From the NCBI GenBank assembly GCA_023390775.1, contig JAEWCF010000014.1:1-64000 (forward strand): a DNA stretch of 64,000 nucleotides, written 5' to 3'. The translations under genes and the position numbers were made by a program. Shown in pieces: positions 44,240 to 53,044 of this stretch. Positions within the stretch are counted from its first letter, which is position 1. Each line of letters starts with the position of its first letter. A model generated the notes under the pieces. The model searched no databases. It was not told the DNA's origin and saw nothing but the letters and a program-made list of their open reading frames with translations. This stretch comes from Bacteroidota bacterium. Lineage in GTDB: Bacteria; Bacteroidota; Bacteroidia; Flavobacteriales; Flavobacteriaceae.

Positions 44240-44262
44240 AACCCTCTTGAATTAAGAGGGTT
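44240..44262 (-). terminator. Intrinsic terminator of glnS
   Basis: AACCCTCTT pairs with AAGAGGGTT over a five-base loop. On the minus strand the hairpin leads into TTTTCTTATT, 23 bases beyond the glnS stop. The rest of this 245-bp gap (44066-44239) holds nothing I can recognise. Confidence 0.8.
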
Positions 44263-44284
44263 CAATTGTTTTAAACTATTTCGA

Positions 44285-46315
44285 TTATTTTACCACGATG
44301 TCTTCCGGCAATCCGAACTTTTGACGAAGCGCTTCCGATGTTTCCCTTACAAAAGGCGATTCGCTCTTGGCAGACATCGTAAAAAATTTAGTGAGCAGTT
44401 CCCGGTCGATATCAGTGTGCGAGATTTTATCGGAATACTTCAAAATCCAGTTGGCAAACAAAAGCCCGCTCTTGTTATTGGTCACGTTTTTCCTGAATGA
44501 ATTTTGAAGAAGGCCGAATCCGTCGACCGATGCGATCGCAGAACCAACTAATTGCTCCACCGAATTTCGCTCTTCGTCATTCGACGCCTTGAAGTACCGA
44601 TTGATTTCCTTCAGCGCGTTATTGATGGCATTTTCATCCTTTTTGCCCTTTTCTTCCCAAGCATCCTTAAGGGTCACGGTGCGGTTGAAGACAAGTGTTT
44701 CGGCGTTGGAATCGGGATCGACGGTAAAGTAGCCAAGACGCTGGAATTGAAACTGTTCGCCAGGTTTCGCAACCTTTAACCCGGGTTCCAGATAACCTGT
44801 GATGACCTTGAGGGACTCGGGGTTGACGAAGTCCAGAAAATCCTTATCCTTGTGCGTATCGGGCGATTCCTCGGTGAAGAGGCGGTCATAGAGCCTGATT
44901 TCGGCTGAAATGGCGTGCTGGGCCGAAACCCAGTGCAGCGTCCCCGCCACTTTCCGCATCGAGGCCTCGGTACCGCTTCCGCTAAGGCTATCGGGATCGT
45001 AATTGACATGGATCTCGCTGATGAGGCCGTCGGCGTCCTTGATCACGGTTTCGGCTTTGATGATGTATGCATTTTTCAAGCGGACTTCCTTTCCGGGCGA
45101 AAGCCTGAAGAATTTTGCCGGAGCGTCTTCCATGAAATCCTCGCGTTCGATGAAAATCTCCCGTGAAAACGGAATCTCGCGAACGCCCGCCGAATCGTCT
45201 TCGGGATTATTTTCGGCCTCGAGCCATTCCACTTTGTCATGCGGATAATTGGAAATCACTACTTTGACGGGATCGAGTACGGCCATCACCCGCGGCGCAG
45301 TCTTGTTAAGATCCTCGCGGACGCAGAATTCCAGCATCGACACATTGATAAGATTGTCGCGTTTGGCGATGCCGATCATGTTCGCAAAATTCCGGAGCGA
45401 AGCCGCCGTATAACCCCGACGGCGCAGTCCTGAAATCGTGGACATTCTGGGATCGTCCCAACCCGAAACGTGCTTTTCGTTTACCAGTTGCAACAGCTTC
45501 CTCTTGCTCACCACGGTATGGCTCAGGTTACGGCGTGCAAATTCGCGCTGTTTGGGACGGATGTCCTTTTCGTCATAGACCTGGTCCAGGAACCAGTCGT
45601 AAAGTTCACGGTGTGGCAGGAATTCCAGGGTGCAGAAGGAGTGCGAAATGGATTCGATGTAATCGCTCTCGCCATGTGCCCAATCGTACATCGGGTAGAT
45701 GCACCAATCATTACCGGTACGGTGATGGTGCTTGTGCAAAATACGGTACATGATGGGGTCGCGCATCAGCATGTTCGGCGATTTCATATCGATTTTCGCC
45801 CGAAGGATGTGCGTTCCCTCTTCGAATTCGCCGGCTTTCATCCGTCGGAACAGATCCAGATTTTCTTCTACCGAACGGTTCCGGTAAGGACTTTCAACAC
45901 CGGGTTCCGTAGGTGTGCCCTTTTGAGCGGCCATCTCCTCGGAAGTCTGCGAATCCACATATGCCTTGCCCTTCTCGATGAGCTGTTCGGCCCAGTCATA
46001 CAACTGCTGGAAGTAGTCGGAGGCGTAGCGCTCCTCGGCCCATTTGTATCCGAGCCATTCCACATCACGCTTGATCGCATCGACATACTCCTGCTCTTCC
46101 TTGGCGGGATTGGTGTCGTCAAAACGAAGGTTGACGGGCGCATCGTAGGAGAGCCCAAGCCCGAAATTCAGGGCGATAGAACTCGCGTGGCCGATGTGCA
46201 GATAGCCGTTCGGCTCTGGAGGAAACCTGAAGCGCAGGCTACTCTTGGGCATTCCCGATGCCAGGTCGTCCTCTATGATTTGTTCGATGAAATTGAGCGA
46301 TTTTTCGTCTGCCAT
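44285..46315 (-). CDS. glnS: Glutamine--tRNA ligase fused to a YqeY-like domain
   Basis: The 676-residue enzyme charges tRNA-Gln. The HIGH motif is PPEPNGYLHIGHASS near 32-46 and the KMSKS-type loop is VVSKRKL. The catalytic and anticodon-binding regions fill about 560 residues and end at FNRTVTLKDAWEE. A further 115 residues form a helical YqeY-like tail (NNALKEINRYFKASND, GLLFANWILKYSDK). Such GlnRS-YqeY fusions are known in Bacteroidota and Deinococcus, where the tail aids tRNA-Gln binding. The frame is open 39 codons upstream, but MADEKSLNF has the promoter box in front. Confidence 0.95.
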   Translation of the reverse strand: MADEKSLNFIEQIIEDDLASGMPKSSLRFRFPPEPNGYLHIGHASSIALNFGLGLSYDAPVNLRFDDTNPAKEEQEYVDAIKRDVEWLGYKWAEERYASDYFQQLYDWAEQLIEKGKAYVDSQTSEEMAAQKGTPTEPGVESPYRNRSVEENLDLFRRMKAGEFEEGTHILRAKIDMKSPNMLMRDPIMYRILHKHHHRTGNDWCIYPMYDWAHGESDYIESISHSFCTLEFLPHRELYDWFLDQVYDEKDIRPKQREFARRNLSHTVVSKRKLLQLVNEKHVSGWDDPRMSTISGLRRRGYTAASLRNFANMIGIAKRDNLINVSMLEFCVREDLNKTAPRVMAVLDPVKVVISNYPHDKVEWLEAENNPEDDSAGVREIPFSREIFIEREDFMEDAPAKFFRLSPGKEVRLKNAYIIKAETVIKDADGLISEIHVNYDPDSLSGSGTEASMRKVAGTLHWVSAQHAISAEIRLYDRLFTEESPDTHKDKDFLDFVNPESLKVITGYLEPGLKVAKPGEQFQFQRLGYFTVDPDSNAETLVFNRTVTLKDAWEEKGKKDENAINNALKEINRYFKASNDEERNSVEQLVGSAIASVDGFGLLQNSFRKNVTNNKSGLLFANWILKYSDKISHTDIDRELLTKFFTMSAKSESPFVRETSEALRQKFGLPEDIVVK

Positions 46316-46333
46316 GATTGATGGATAAAGGGC

Positions 46334-46341
46334 CAAAGTTA
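46334..46341 (-). promoter_or_regulatory. -7 box TAACTTTG for glnS
   Basis: The minus strand reads TAACTTTG, 18 bases upstream of the glnS ATG at 46315. Confidence 0.55.
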
Positions 46342-46406
46342 CAATTTTAAGGACAAACACGGGATTGCGGCTTTCGTGCGAATGCGTACCTTTATAAAAA
46401 ATAACC

Positions 46407-46766
46407 ATGGGAAGCATCAAGCTCAAGAACATCCGTACTTTTTCCTATCACGGCTGCCTGGCCGAGGAAGCCAAAATAGGTTCGGAATACAGTGTAGACC
46501 TTGAAATCAAGACCGATCTTCGAAAATCGGCGATCTCCGACAAGCTCGAGGACACGGTGGATTACGTTTACCTGAACCGCGTCGTCAAGGAAGAAATGGA
46601 CATCCGGTCCAACCTCCTGGAACACGTCGCGCACCGGATTATCCAACGCATTTTCAAAGAATTGCCTCAGGTGAGCAGGATCGTCCTGTCGGTTTCCAAA
46701 ATCAACCCGCCTATTGAAGGCGATGTGGAAGCGGTATCCGTCGTGATGGAAGAATACCGCAATTAA
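46407..46766 (+). CDS. folB: Dihydroneopterin aldolase
   Basis: The 119-residue enzyme cleaves 7,8-dihydroneopterin in folate synthesis. Family features are the N-terminal IKLKNIRTFSYHGCLAEEAKIGSEY, with the conserved Tyr-His and Glu residues, DTVDYVYLNRVV and the C-terminal SKINPPIEGDVEAVSV. Length is normal. A near-consensus -7 box TACCTTTA lies at 46387-46394, 12 bases before the start. It diverges from glnS. Confidence 0.93.
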   Translation: MGSIKLKNIRTFSYHGCLAEEAKIGSEYSVDLEIKTDLRKSAISDKLEDTVDYVYLNRVVKEEMDIRSNLLEHVAHRIIQRIFKELPQVSRIVLSVSKINPPIEGDVEAVSVVMEEYRN

Positions 46767-46799
46767 GCGAAGTGCTGTAGGCTTTGAACAATTTTTTTT

Positions 46800-46807
46800 T
46801 ATATTTG
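46800..46807 (+). promoter_or_regulatory. -7 box TATATTTG for tRNA-Cys
   Basis: TATATTTG ends 14 bases before the first base of the tRNA. Confidence 0.6.
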
Positions 46808-46821
46808 CCGTCCATTGCAAT

Positions 46822-46892
46822 GGCGTCGTGGCCGAGTGGCTAGGCTGGGCTCTGCAAAAGCTCCTACTGCGGTTCGAATCCGCACGATGCCT
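46822..46892 (+). tRNA. tRNA-Cys (anticodon GCA)
   Basis: The 71-base gene folds as a cloverleaf. The acceptor stem is GGCGTCG with CGATGCC (one G-T pair) and the discriminator base is T. The anticodon loop CTGCAAA carries GCA, closed by GGGCT/AGCTC. The T arm is CTGCG-GTTCGAATC-CGCA(G) with the standard TTCGAAT. CCA is not encoded. It has its own promoter box and terminator, so it is a single-gene unit. Confidence 0.95.
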
Positions 46893-46895
46893 CAA

Positions 46896-46923
46896 AAAGC
46901 TCCCAATTCCGGGGGCTTTTTTT
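46896..46923 (+). terminator. Intrinsic terminator of tRNA-Cys (may serve both strands)
   Basis: AAAGCTCCC pairs with GGGGGCTTT (one G-T) over a six-base loop and is followed by more T. The A-run on the left lets it serve the convergent LysE gene too. Confidence 0.85.
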
Positions 46924-47602
46924 ATTCGATCTTTTCAAGTGCCTGCTTGACAAGCTTTTGGTCGCTCGGAAAAAATCCCTGGACCATGATCACGACGCCA
47001 AACACGATTAAAAGGATGCTGATCACCTTCTTGATGTTGAAGATATTCCTGGGTGTCATCTTGCGTTTGAGTTGCTTGGCCAAAAGAATTTTGCCGATGT
47101 CGACAACCAGGTAAGTGGCCAGAACGCTGCCGAAGAAAGTCACCATCCGGGAAATGTCCAGATTGAGCTTCGGGCCGACGGTGATGATGATCATGAACCA
47201 GAACAAGAGCACGCCAAAATTGATGAAATTGAGCAGGAAGCCGTTGAAAAAAAGGTTGCGGTAATTTTTCTTGATTTCCTCAACGGTGATGTCTTCCTCG
47301 GTCTTTACGTTCCGCCCTATCTTCCGAAGTTTCAGAAACGATACGAGGCCATAGGAACCCATCAAGATTCCGCCAAAGATGAAGATCGAGGGATCGTCCT
47401 TGATGGTCTCAATAAGGCGCACACTGCTCCCGAAAGCGATCAGGATAAAGATGATGTCGGCCACGATCACGCCGATATCAAAGGCAAGCGCGGCCCTGAA
47501 TCCTTTGACCACACTAGTCTCCAACAGGACAAAAAACACCGGCCCAATCAGGAAACTGAGAAAAATTCCAAGTGGTATCGCCGTAAGAATGTCCTGGATC
47601 AT
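46922..47602 (-). CDS. LysE/RhtB family exporter
   Basis: The 226-residue inner-membrane protein has about six hydrophobic segments, with the opening IPLGIFLSFLIGPVFFVLLETSVVKGFRAALAFDIGV typical of LysE-type amino-acid exporters. A charged loop lies near 92-115. The substrate is unknown. It starts 16 bases after the HEAD-GIN gene, so it is probably the last gene of an rnr-led transcript. Confidence 0.9.
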   Translation of the reverse strand: MIQDILTAIPLGIFLSFLIGPVFFVLLETSVVKGFRAALAFDIGVIVADIIFILIAFGSSVRLIETIKDDPSIFIFGGILMGSYGLVSFLKLRKIGRNVKTEEDITVEEIKKNYRNLFFNGFLLNFINFGVLLFWFMIIITVGPKLNLDISRMVTFFGSVLATYLVVDIGKILLAKQLKRKMTPRNIFNIKKVISILLIVFGVVIMVQGFFPSDQKLVKQALEKIE

Positions 47603-47618
47603 GTAAATGACAGAAAAG

Positions 47619-48284
47619 TTACCGGGCTTCGGTGATGTTGCCGCCGAGCGTTGTTTTCTGGTCTATTTTCGCGGGCTTGCCGTAAATAATAACGTCCCCA
47701 CCGGCCTTCACCTCCGCATCCACATAGGCTGTCGCATGGATCTTGGCCTGTCCGCCGGCGTTGATATCCACCTCGGCACGCCTGGAAACCAGGTCTTGCG
47801 CATTGACCTCGCCCCCGGTTCCGATCTTAACCTCAAGTTCATCCACCGTTCCCTTAAGGTCCAGGATACCTCCGGTGACAGCCCGCACTTCGGCCTCGCC
47901 AACTTCCATTTGTACCCTGATATTACCGCCCTCGCGCGCCGTGAGCGACAGGTTGGATTGCCTGAACGGCGTGGCACAGCCCACGAAGGAACCTTCGCTG
48001 GCCTGGATGGAGTGCAGTTCGATAAAATATACCTTAACCTCAATGCCTTCGCCGTCGAGGATCCGATTGATCTTCATGCGCAATTTAAGCTCGCCATTTT
48101 TATTGACCACTTCCACATCGCCCGTGCTGTTGCCCATGATCTCCACGCGCTCCTCATCGGCTGCGATCAATTCTACATTGATTTGGTCAAAGGCCGAAAG
48201 ATGCCGGAACTCGCCCGGCTTTCGCGAAACCTGCGAAAATGCGGGGATAGCTGCCATCAGCAATAAGACAAGTACTTTTTTCAT
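47619..48284 (-). CDS. HEAD-GIN domain (DUF2807) secreted protein
   Basis: The 221-residue product has a signal peptide (about 1-18, ending PAFSQ). The rest is a repetitive beta-helix of the DUF2807 type, with segments such as FDQINVELIAADEERVEI, GGNIRVQMEV, GGILDLKGTV and AGGDVIIYG. The family is common in Bacteroidota and is thought to bind at the cell surface or periplasm; function is unknown. The start codon overlaps the rnr stop by ATGA. Confidence 0.9.
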   Translation of the reverse strand: MKKVLVLLLMAAIPAFSQVSRKPGEFRHLSAFDQINVELIAADEERVEIMGNSTGDVEVVNKNGELKLRMKINRILDGEGIEVKVYFIELHSIQASEGSFVGCATPFRQSNLSLTAREGGNIRVQMEVGEAEVRAVTGGILDLKGTVDELEVKIGTGGEVNAQDLVSRRAEVDINAGGQAKIHATAYVDAEVKAGGDVIIYGKPAKIDQKTTLGGNITEAR

Positions 48285-50470
48285 GATTGTGAATCGTTTT
48301 TACGGATATAATGAAAATCGAGTTGCTTCTTGACAAGGTCGGCATTTTTTACTTTCACCCAAACCTCGTCTCCCAATTGAAGCAACTGCTTGGAAATTTC
48401 TCCTACCAGTGCGTACTGTTTTTCGTCGAAGGTGTAATAATCATCCTTTATCTCACGGATCCGGCACATGCCCTCACACTTGTTTTCGATTATCTCAACG
48501 TAGATGCCCCATTCTGTCACACCTGAGATGACGCCCAAAAATTCCTCGTTGTTGTGGTCCTGCATGTATTTGACCTGCATGTATTTGACTGAATCGCGTT
48601 CGGCGCTGGTCGCCAGGTTTTCCATGTTGGACGAATGTTCGCACTTGACCTCGTAATGCTCTGCGTTTGCCGATTTCCCGCCATCCAGGTAATACTGGAG
48701 CAGTCGGTGTACCATAACGTCCGGATAACGGCGGATAGGCGAAGTAAAATGCGAATAGTAATCGAAAGCAAGCCCGTAATGCCCGATGTTCTCGGTGGAA
48801 TATTTGGCCTTGCTCATGCTTCGGATGGTGAGGGTGTCCACCATATTCTGTTCCTTCTTGCCCACGACATCCTGCAAAAGATTATTGAGCGATTTGGAAA
48901 TGTCCTTTTTTGATTTGAAACTGATGCTGTATCCGAACTTGGAAATGACCGACTGCAGCCCCATCAGTTTTTCCTCGCTTGGCTCGTCGTGGATCCGGTA
49001 AACAAAGGTCTTCTTTTGCTTGCCGATGAACTCGGCGACCTTGCGGTTGGCCAGGAGCATGAATTCCTCGATCAGGTGGTTGGCGTCCTTGGATATCTTG
49101 AAATAGACACCGGTAGGTTCACCTTCGGGGCTGAGATTGAACTTCACCTCGACCTTGTCAAAGGAGATGGCGCCGTTCTTCATGCGGTTTTTGCGGAAAA
49201 TCTTCGCAAGCCTGTCCATTTCCAGGACCGCCTCGGTAATCTCGGCAGGGGCGGTGTACGCCTGGTCGGTCAACGAAACATCCGCCGGAATCTCGCCTTT
49301 GCCCGTTTCAATGATGACCTGCGCCTCTTCATAGGAAAAACGGTGGTCCGAATAGATGACCGTGCGGCCAAACCACTGGTTGGTTACCTGGGCGGCCGGA
49401 GTGATCTCAAACACCGCCGAAAACGTATACTTTTCCTCGTGTGGGCGAAGGGAACATGCAAAATTTGAGAGGACTTCGGGAAGCATCGGCACGACTCGGT
49501 CCACCAAATAAACCGAAGTCGCCCGGCTGTACGCCTCGTCATCCAAAACGGTCCCTTCCTGCAAATAGTAGGAAACGTCGGCGATGTGGATCCCGATTTC
49601 GTAATTGCCGTTCTCCAATCTCCTGAAGGAAAGCGCATCGTCAAAATCCTTGGCATCCCGCGGATCGATGGTAAAGGTCAGGATATCGCGCATGTCGCGG
49701 CGGTTTGCGATTTCCGATGCCTGGATGGAAGTATCCAGCCTCTCGGCATATTCCTCCACTTCGCGCGGGAATTCGTAGGGAAGGCCGTACTCGGCGAGGA
49801 TGGCGTGGATCTCGGTGTCGTGTTCTCCCGGCTTGCCCAGCACGTCGATCACGCTGCCAAACGGGCTGTCGGCCTTTGCGGGCCAATCTTCAATTTTCAC
49901 CACGACCACATCGCCCTGCTCCGCCTTCCCGATCTTGTCTTTCGGGATAAAGATATCAGTATACATCTTCGCGTTGGCGGTATTGACAAAGGCAAAGTTT
50001 TTCTGGATGTCGATAACGCCCACGAATTCGGTTTTCTTGCGCTCCAGCACTTCCACGACCTCTCCCTCCTGGCGCTTGCCGGTCCGTCGGTTGTAAACGT
50101 AGACCTTGACGCGGTCGCCGTCCAGGGCGTGGTTCAGGTTATTTGTAGGGATGAAGACGTCCTCAGCAAAATCGGGACAAATAAAATAGGCCGTTTTGCG
50201 GCTGGTCATGTCGATCTTGCCCTCGTAATAATCACGGCTTTCGGCCTTGACCAGGTATTTTCCGGGTTCCGATTCGATGATTTTCTTTTGGGCCGCGAGC
50301 AGCTTCAGGTCCCTGATGATCTCGTTGCGGCTTTTTGTGTCATCGAGTTCGAGCTTGGCGGCAATCTGCTTATAGTTGTAGGTTTTGTTGGCGTGTTTTG
50401 AAAGTATCTTTAAAATCTTGTCTGTAAAATCCTTTTCTTTCTTCTTTCCGGGTTTACCAGGTTTTTTCAT
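48281..50470 (-). CDS. rnr: Ribonuclease R
   Basis: The 729-residue 3'-5' exoribonuclease degrades structured RNA. It starts with a basic tail (KKPGKPGKKKEK) and an HTH-like segment, then cold-shock domains (about 75-240). The RNB catalytic domain has its acidic cluster in IDPRDAKDFDDALSF near 265-279, and the C-terminal S1 domain lies near 640-725. Length matches RNase R, while RNase II would be shorter. It leads an operon with the HEAD-GIN and LysE genes. Confidence 0.96.
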   Translation of the reverse strand: MKKPGKPGKKKEKDFTDKILKILSKHANKTYNYKQIAAKLELDDTKSRNEIIRDLKLLAAQKKIIESEPGKYLVKAESRDYYEGKIDMTSRKTAYFICPDFAEDVFIPTNNLNHALDGDRVKVYVYNRRTGKRQEGEVVEVLERKKTEFVGVIDIQKNFAFVNTANAKMYTDIFIPKDKIGKAEQGDVVVVKIEDWPAKADSPFGSVIDVLGKPGEHDTEIHAILAEYGLPYEFPREVEEYAERLDTSIQASEIANRRDMRDILTFTIDPRDAKDFDDALSFRRLENGNYEIGIHIADVSYYLQEGTVLDDEAYSRATSVYLVDRVVPMLPEVLSNFACSLRPHEEKYTFSAVFEITPAAQVTNQWFGRTVIYSDHRFSYEEAQVIIETGKGEIPADVSLTDQAYTAPAEITEAVLEMDRLAKIFRKNRMKNGAISFDKVEVKFNLSPEGEPTGVYFKISKDANHLIEEFMLLANRKVAEFIGKQKKTFVYRIHDEPSEEKLMGLQSVISKFGYSISFKSKKDISKSLNNLLQDVVGKKEQNMVDTLTIRSMSKAKYSTENIGHYGLAFDYYSHFTSPIRRYPDVMVHRLLQYYLDGGKSANAEHYEVKCEHSSNMENLATSAERDSVKYMQVKYMQDHNNEEFLGVISGVTEWGIYVEIIENKCEGMCRIREIKDDYYTFDEKQYALVGEISKQLLQLGDEVWVKVKNADLVKKQLDFHYIRKNDSQS

Positions 50471-50602
50471 TTGATCTTTGAATAATCGTGAAAATTACAA
50501 AATACTTCACAGATAAGGGGCCGGAGCCATCAGTTTAATTTATTATTAACTGGCTTTCACGTCGGGTATAAGCCGATCGGGTTTATCTTTATGCGAAAAG
50601 CC

Positions 50603-50842
50603 ATGGAGTATTTTGTCATTGCCGCCACCTTTACCTACCCCCATGAAATCGCCGTCCTTCGGCACAGGCTCGAACAGGAAGGCATCGCCCATTTTTTTGA
50701 AAACGAAACCATGCTCTCGGTAGCGCCCTTTTACTCGTTCGCCCTCGGAGGGATCAAGCTCAGGGTGCACCGGGACGATCTGGCTCAAGTCAAGTCCATC
50801 GTCGAAGGCTTATCCAAAGGCGGGCATCTGAACATCGTCTGA
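50603..50842 (+). CDS. DUF2007 family small protein
   Basis: The 79-residue product from MEYFVIAATFTYPHEI is a ferredoxin-like alpha/beta fold of the DUF2007 (putative signal-transducing) family, whose members look like isolated PII-like or metal-sensing domains. An ATG at 50591 is also in frame, but a near-consensus -7 box TATCTTTA at 50584-50591 overlaps it, so 50603 is preferred. Function is unknown. It lies next to the gene-free stretch proposed as origin. Confidence 0.8.
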   Translation: MEYFVIAATFTYPHEIAVLRHRLEQEGIAHFFENETMLSVAPFYSFALGGIKLRVHRDDLAQVKSIVEGLSKGGHLNIV

Positions 50843-51346
50843 AGTTTTCAACACTAATTAAAAAACAAAACAAAAAGGGAAAATTTAAATTTTAAAAATG
50901 GAGGTTATTATGGGGTGTTGAAAAGCCGAATAAAATTTTGATTCGCCCGTTGTGTTTGTCCTTTATCTTTTTTATAACGTTTTATTAACATAACTGTCAT
51001 GAGGTACGGTGCTGTTTTTTAAGCACTCATGAAGACTGTTCAACAGTTGTTGACAACCGGAATCTCGTCCAAAATGTGCAAAATCCGCTATGACCGTAAT
51101 GGTTAAAAAATGACGTTTGCCTGCTGATAACTTCTAGAAAAATCGACGTGTTATTTTTTGGAAAATTGACCGGGCTTTTGGCATTATCAAAATCCCGATA
51201 CCATCAAAAAGTATTTTCAAAAATCTGTCAACGGTTATCAACAGTTTTGTCAAAAACCGGTTAGCCGATGATTCACGGGGTTTACGAAAATTATCAACAT
51301 CGCAAAAAAAAACCTGCCGAAGCAGGTCTCTCAAGGTTATGAATAT
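50843..51346. other. AT-rich gene-free region with DnaA-box-like nonamers (candidate oriC)
   Basis: No gene is present in these 504 bases. Six nonamers resemble DnaA boxes: TTTTCAACA at 50845-50853 (plus) and 50916-50924 (minus), TGTTCAACA at 51037-51045, TTGTCAACA at 51048-51056 (minus), and TTATCAACA at 51235-51243 and 51291-51299 (plus). They differ from the E. coli box TTATCCACA mainly at position 6. A very A+T-rich run at 50852-50945 could be the unwinding element. A hairpin at 50997-51032 pairs TCATGA with TCATGA and GTGCT with AGCAC. Gene polarity changes near here and parS sites lie 15 kb away. dnaA itself is not in the window. Confidence 0.5.
51304..51327 (-). terminator. Intrinsic terminator of the Fn3-like lipoprotein gene
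   Basis: ACCTGC pairs with GCAGGT around a CGAA loop; on the minus strand it is followed by eight or more T, 20 bases beyond the stop codon at 51347. Confidence 0.9.
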
Positions 51347-52483
51347 CTAGAAACGCCTGATCGGCCATGCCTTGGCGCCGGTGTATTGGTTTTTGGAAAG
51401 GAATTGGTAGGAACCATTTGAAAACGTCAGGCCAAATGCTTCAGTCGTTGAAAATTGTGACGACGTATACAGCGTGGAGCTGATCGTAAAGATTCCGGCG
51501 ACCTTCAGATCATATAGGTAGTCGATCTCGTCCTTCGACGGCAGGAACCAGTCGCCCTTATTGTTGATGACCGCATTTTCGCACAGCCTGGCCGCACTGC
51601 CCGATGCGCTGCACGCCGCCGTGATGAGCCCGGTATTGTTCAGGCCCGCCCCCAGGTCATTGGACAGCCCGCTCACGAACATCGAACATCCCCACACAAG
51701 GTTATTGTGCGTCACATCATTTGGGGCCACCTCAAGGTAACGCCATCCATTTGTCGTCTCACCTTTGTCAAAGAAAACAAAGCTCCCCGATCCGCCAAGG
51801 TAACCCGCCGAGCGGAAGGTAACCTGGTTTCCGTAAAAATACTCGCCGTTAACCCTAACGTAGGAACGCAGGTAATAATTGGTATCCGGAGTTACGGAGT
51901 GAAAGCCTACGTAAGGAGCGACTTCCACCTGGCCGGCGCCGCCCGTTCCCGCCGAGATGTCCTCATTGTCGATCGTCGGATTGGGGCTGCTGCTGTATAC
52001 CACGCCGCGGTCATCCACTTCCTGGCCACCCGCAGGCAACACATTGATGGTTACCGTAAATCGTTTTGAAGAGATGTTCCTGACCATCCCGGTCTCCACG
52101 ATCTTTGAAGTGGTAAACTGGATCTGGTTGCCGTAAAGGGTCGTCTCACCGTTACTCAAAACCGACCGTGCATAATAGGTGGTATTGGGTTGCAGCATGT
52201 AATAGATTTGGGCGGTAAAAGAAGTCTCCGAAACCTGGTTGCCCGAAAACCACTGGCTCGTTCCGTCATTCTGTGATGGATTCTGGTTTGTCCCAACCAC
52301 GAATCCGTAACTGTAATTGCCAATGTCGCGGCTGCTTTCTGCCGTAATGTTCGCCGTGAAGGGCGTTACGTTGCTGGCGGCCATGGTGGTCAGTTCGGTG
52401 TCTGCAAAGTTGCCGCCCGAATCTCCGTCGCCGCTGCACCCCGCCATTGCAATGGCCAGGAAAAGGGTAATGATTTTCTTCAT
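51347..52483 (-). CDS. Lipoprotein with Fn3-like modules and DUF1566-type C-terminus
   Basis: The 378-residue product has a lipoprotein signal peptide with Cys16 in AMAGCSGDGDSGG; the acidic-glycine stretch after the Cys resembles a surface-export signal of Bacteroidota lipoproteins. Two Fn3-like modules follow (about 30-130 and 130-230; LQPNTTYYARSVLSNGETTLYGNQIQFTT, VTPDTNYYLRSYVRVNGEYFYGNQVTFRS). The last 140 residues (ENAVINNKGDWFLPSKDEIDYLYDL, KAWPIRRF) match the DUF1566/Lcl-type domain, which contains the WFLPSKDE motif. It is probably surface-exposed. Function is unknown. Confidence 0.82.
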   Translation of the reverse strand: MKKIITLFLAIAMAGCSGDGDSGGNFADTELTTMAASNVTPFTANITAESSRDIGNYSYGFVVGTNQNPSQNDGTSQWFSGNQVSETSFTAQIYYMLQPNTTYYARSVLSNGETTLYGNQIQFTTSKIVETGMVRNISSKRFTVTINVLPAGGQEVDDRGVVYSSSPNPTIDNEDISAGTGGAGQVEVAPYVGFHSVTPDTNYYLRSYVRVNGEYFYGNQVTFRSAGYLGGSGSFVFFDKGETTNGWRYLEVAPNDVTHNNLVWGCSMFVSGLSNDLGAGLNNTGLITAACSASGSAARLCENAVINNKGDWFLPSKDEIDYLYDLKVAGIFTISSTLYTSSQFSTTEAFGLTFSNGSYQFLSKNQYTGAKAWPIRRF

Positions 52484-52556
52484 TGTAAGGGTAAAAATTT
52501 AAGTGATAAGTGTGTTATTGTTTTTCCTCGGCCTTCCTCTGCGTGGCATTAAACCT

Positions 52557-52564
52557 TACTTTTG
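52557..52564 (+). promoter_or_regulatory. -7 box TACTTTTG for rpiB
   Basis: TACTTTTG matches TAnnTTTG, 48 bases before the rpiB ATG. A GCCGGC-TTGCG-GCCGGC hairpin at 52570-52586 would form at the very 5' end of the transcript and could protect the mRNA. Confidence 0.5.
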
Positions 52565-52612
52565 CATAAGCCGGCTTGCGGCCGGCAAATATATAATTTA
52601 AAGCTCTCAATT

Positions 52613-53044
52613 ATGAAAATCGCCATAGGAAACGACCATGCCGGCCCGGAATACAAAAAAGCCATCGTGCAGGAGCTCAAAATCTTGGGCCATGAAGTCC
52701 TGAATTTCGGAACCGACGGCGATGCCAGCGTGGATTACCCGGACTTCGGCCACCCCGTCGCGGAAGCCGTATCGTCCCAAAAAGCCGATTTCGGGATCGT
52801 CATCTGCGGCAGCGGGAACGGCATCAACATGACTGTCAACAAACACCAGGGAATCCGCGGCGCGCTTTGCTGGACAAAGGAAATAGCCGAACTCGCCCGC
52901 CAGCACAACGATGCCAACATCCTGAGCCTGCCGGCGCGGTTTACCTCAATTCCCCAGGCGGTGGCCATAACCAGGGCTTTTCTTGAAACCTCTTTCGAGG
53001 GCGGGAGGCATGCCAACCGCGTGGAAAAGATTTCGTGCCGATAA
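52613..53044 (+). CDS. rpiB: Ribose-5-phosphate isomerase B
   Basis: The 143-residue enzyme interconverts ribose 5-phosphate and ribulose 5-phosphate. The N-terminal MKIAIGNDHAGPEYKKAI contains the phosphate-binding NDHAG, CGSGNGINM carries the catalytic Cys and the anion hole, and KHQGIRGALCW follows. The frame is open 17 codons upstream, but they include the promoter and hairpin. It abuts the CDF transporter gene with no gap. Confidence 0.95.
   Translation: MKIAIGNDHAGPEYKKAIVQELKILGHEVLNFGTDGDASVDYPDFGHPVAEAVSSQKADFGIVICGSGNGINMTVNKHQGIRGALCWTKEIAELARQHNDANILSLPARFTSIPQAVAITRAFLETSFEGGRHANRVEKISCR

Noticed and set aside
44575..44588. Heptamer-like TTCGTCA TTCGACG inside glnS
   Set aside because: Only two units, in a conserved coding region, with no partner array; probably chance.
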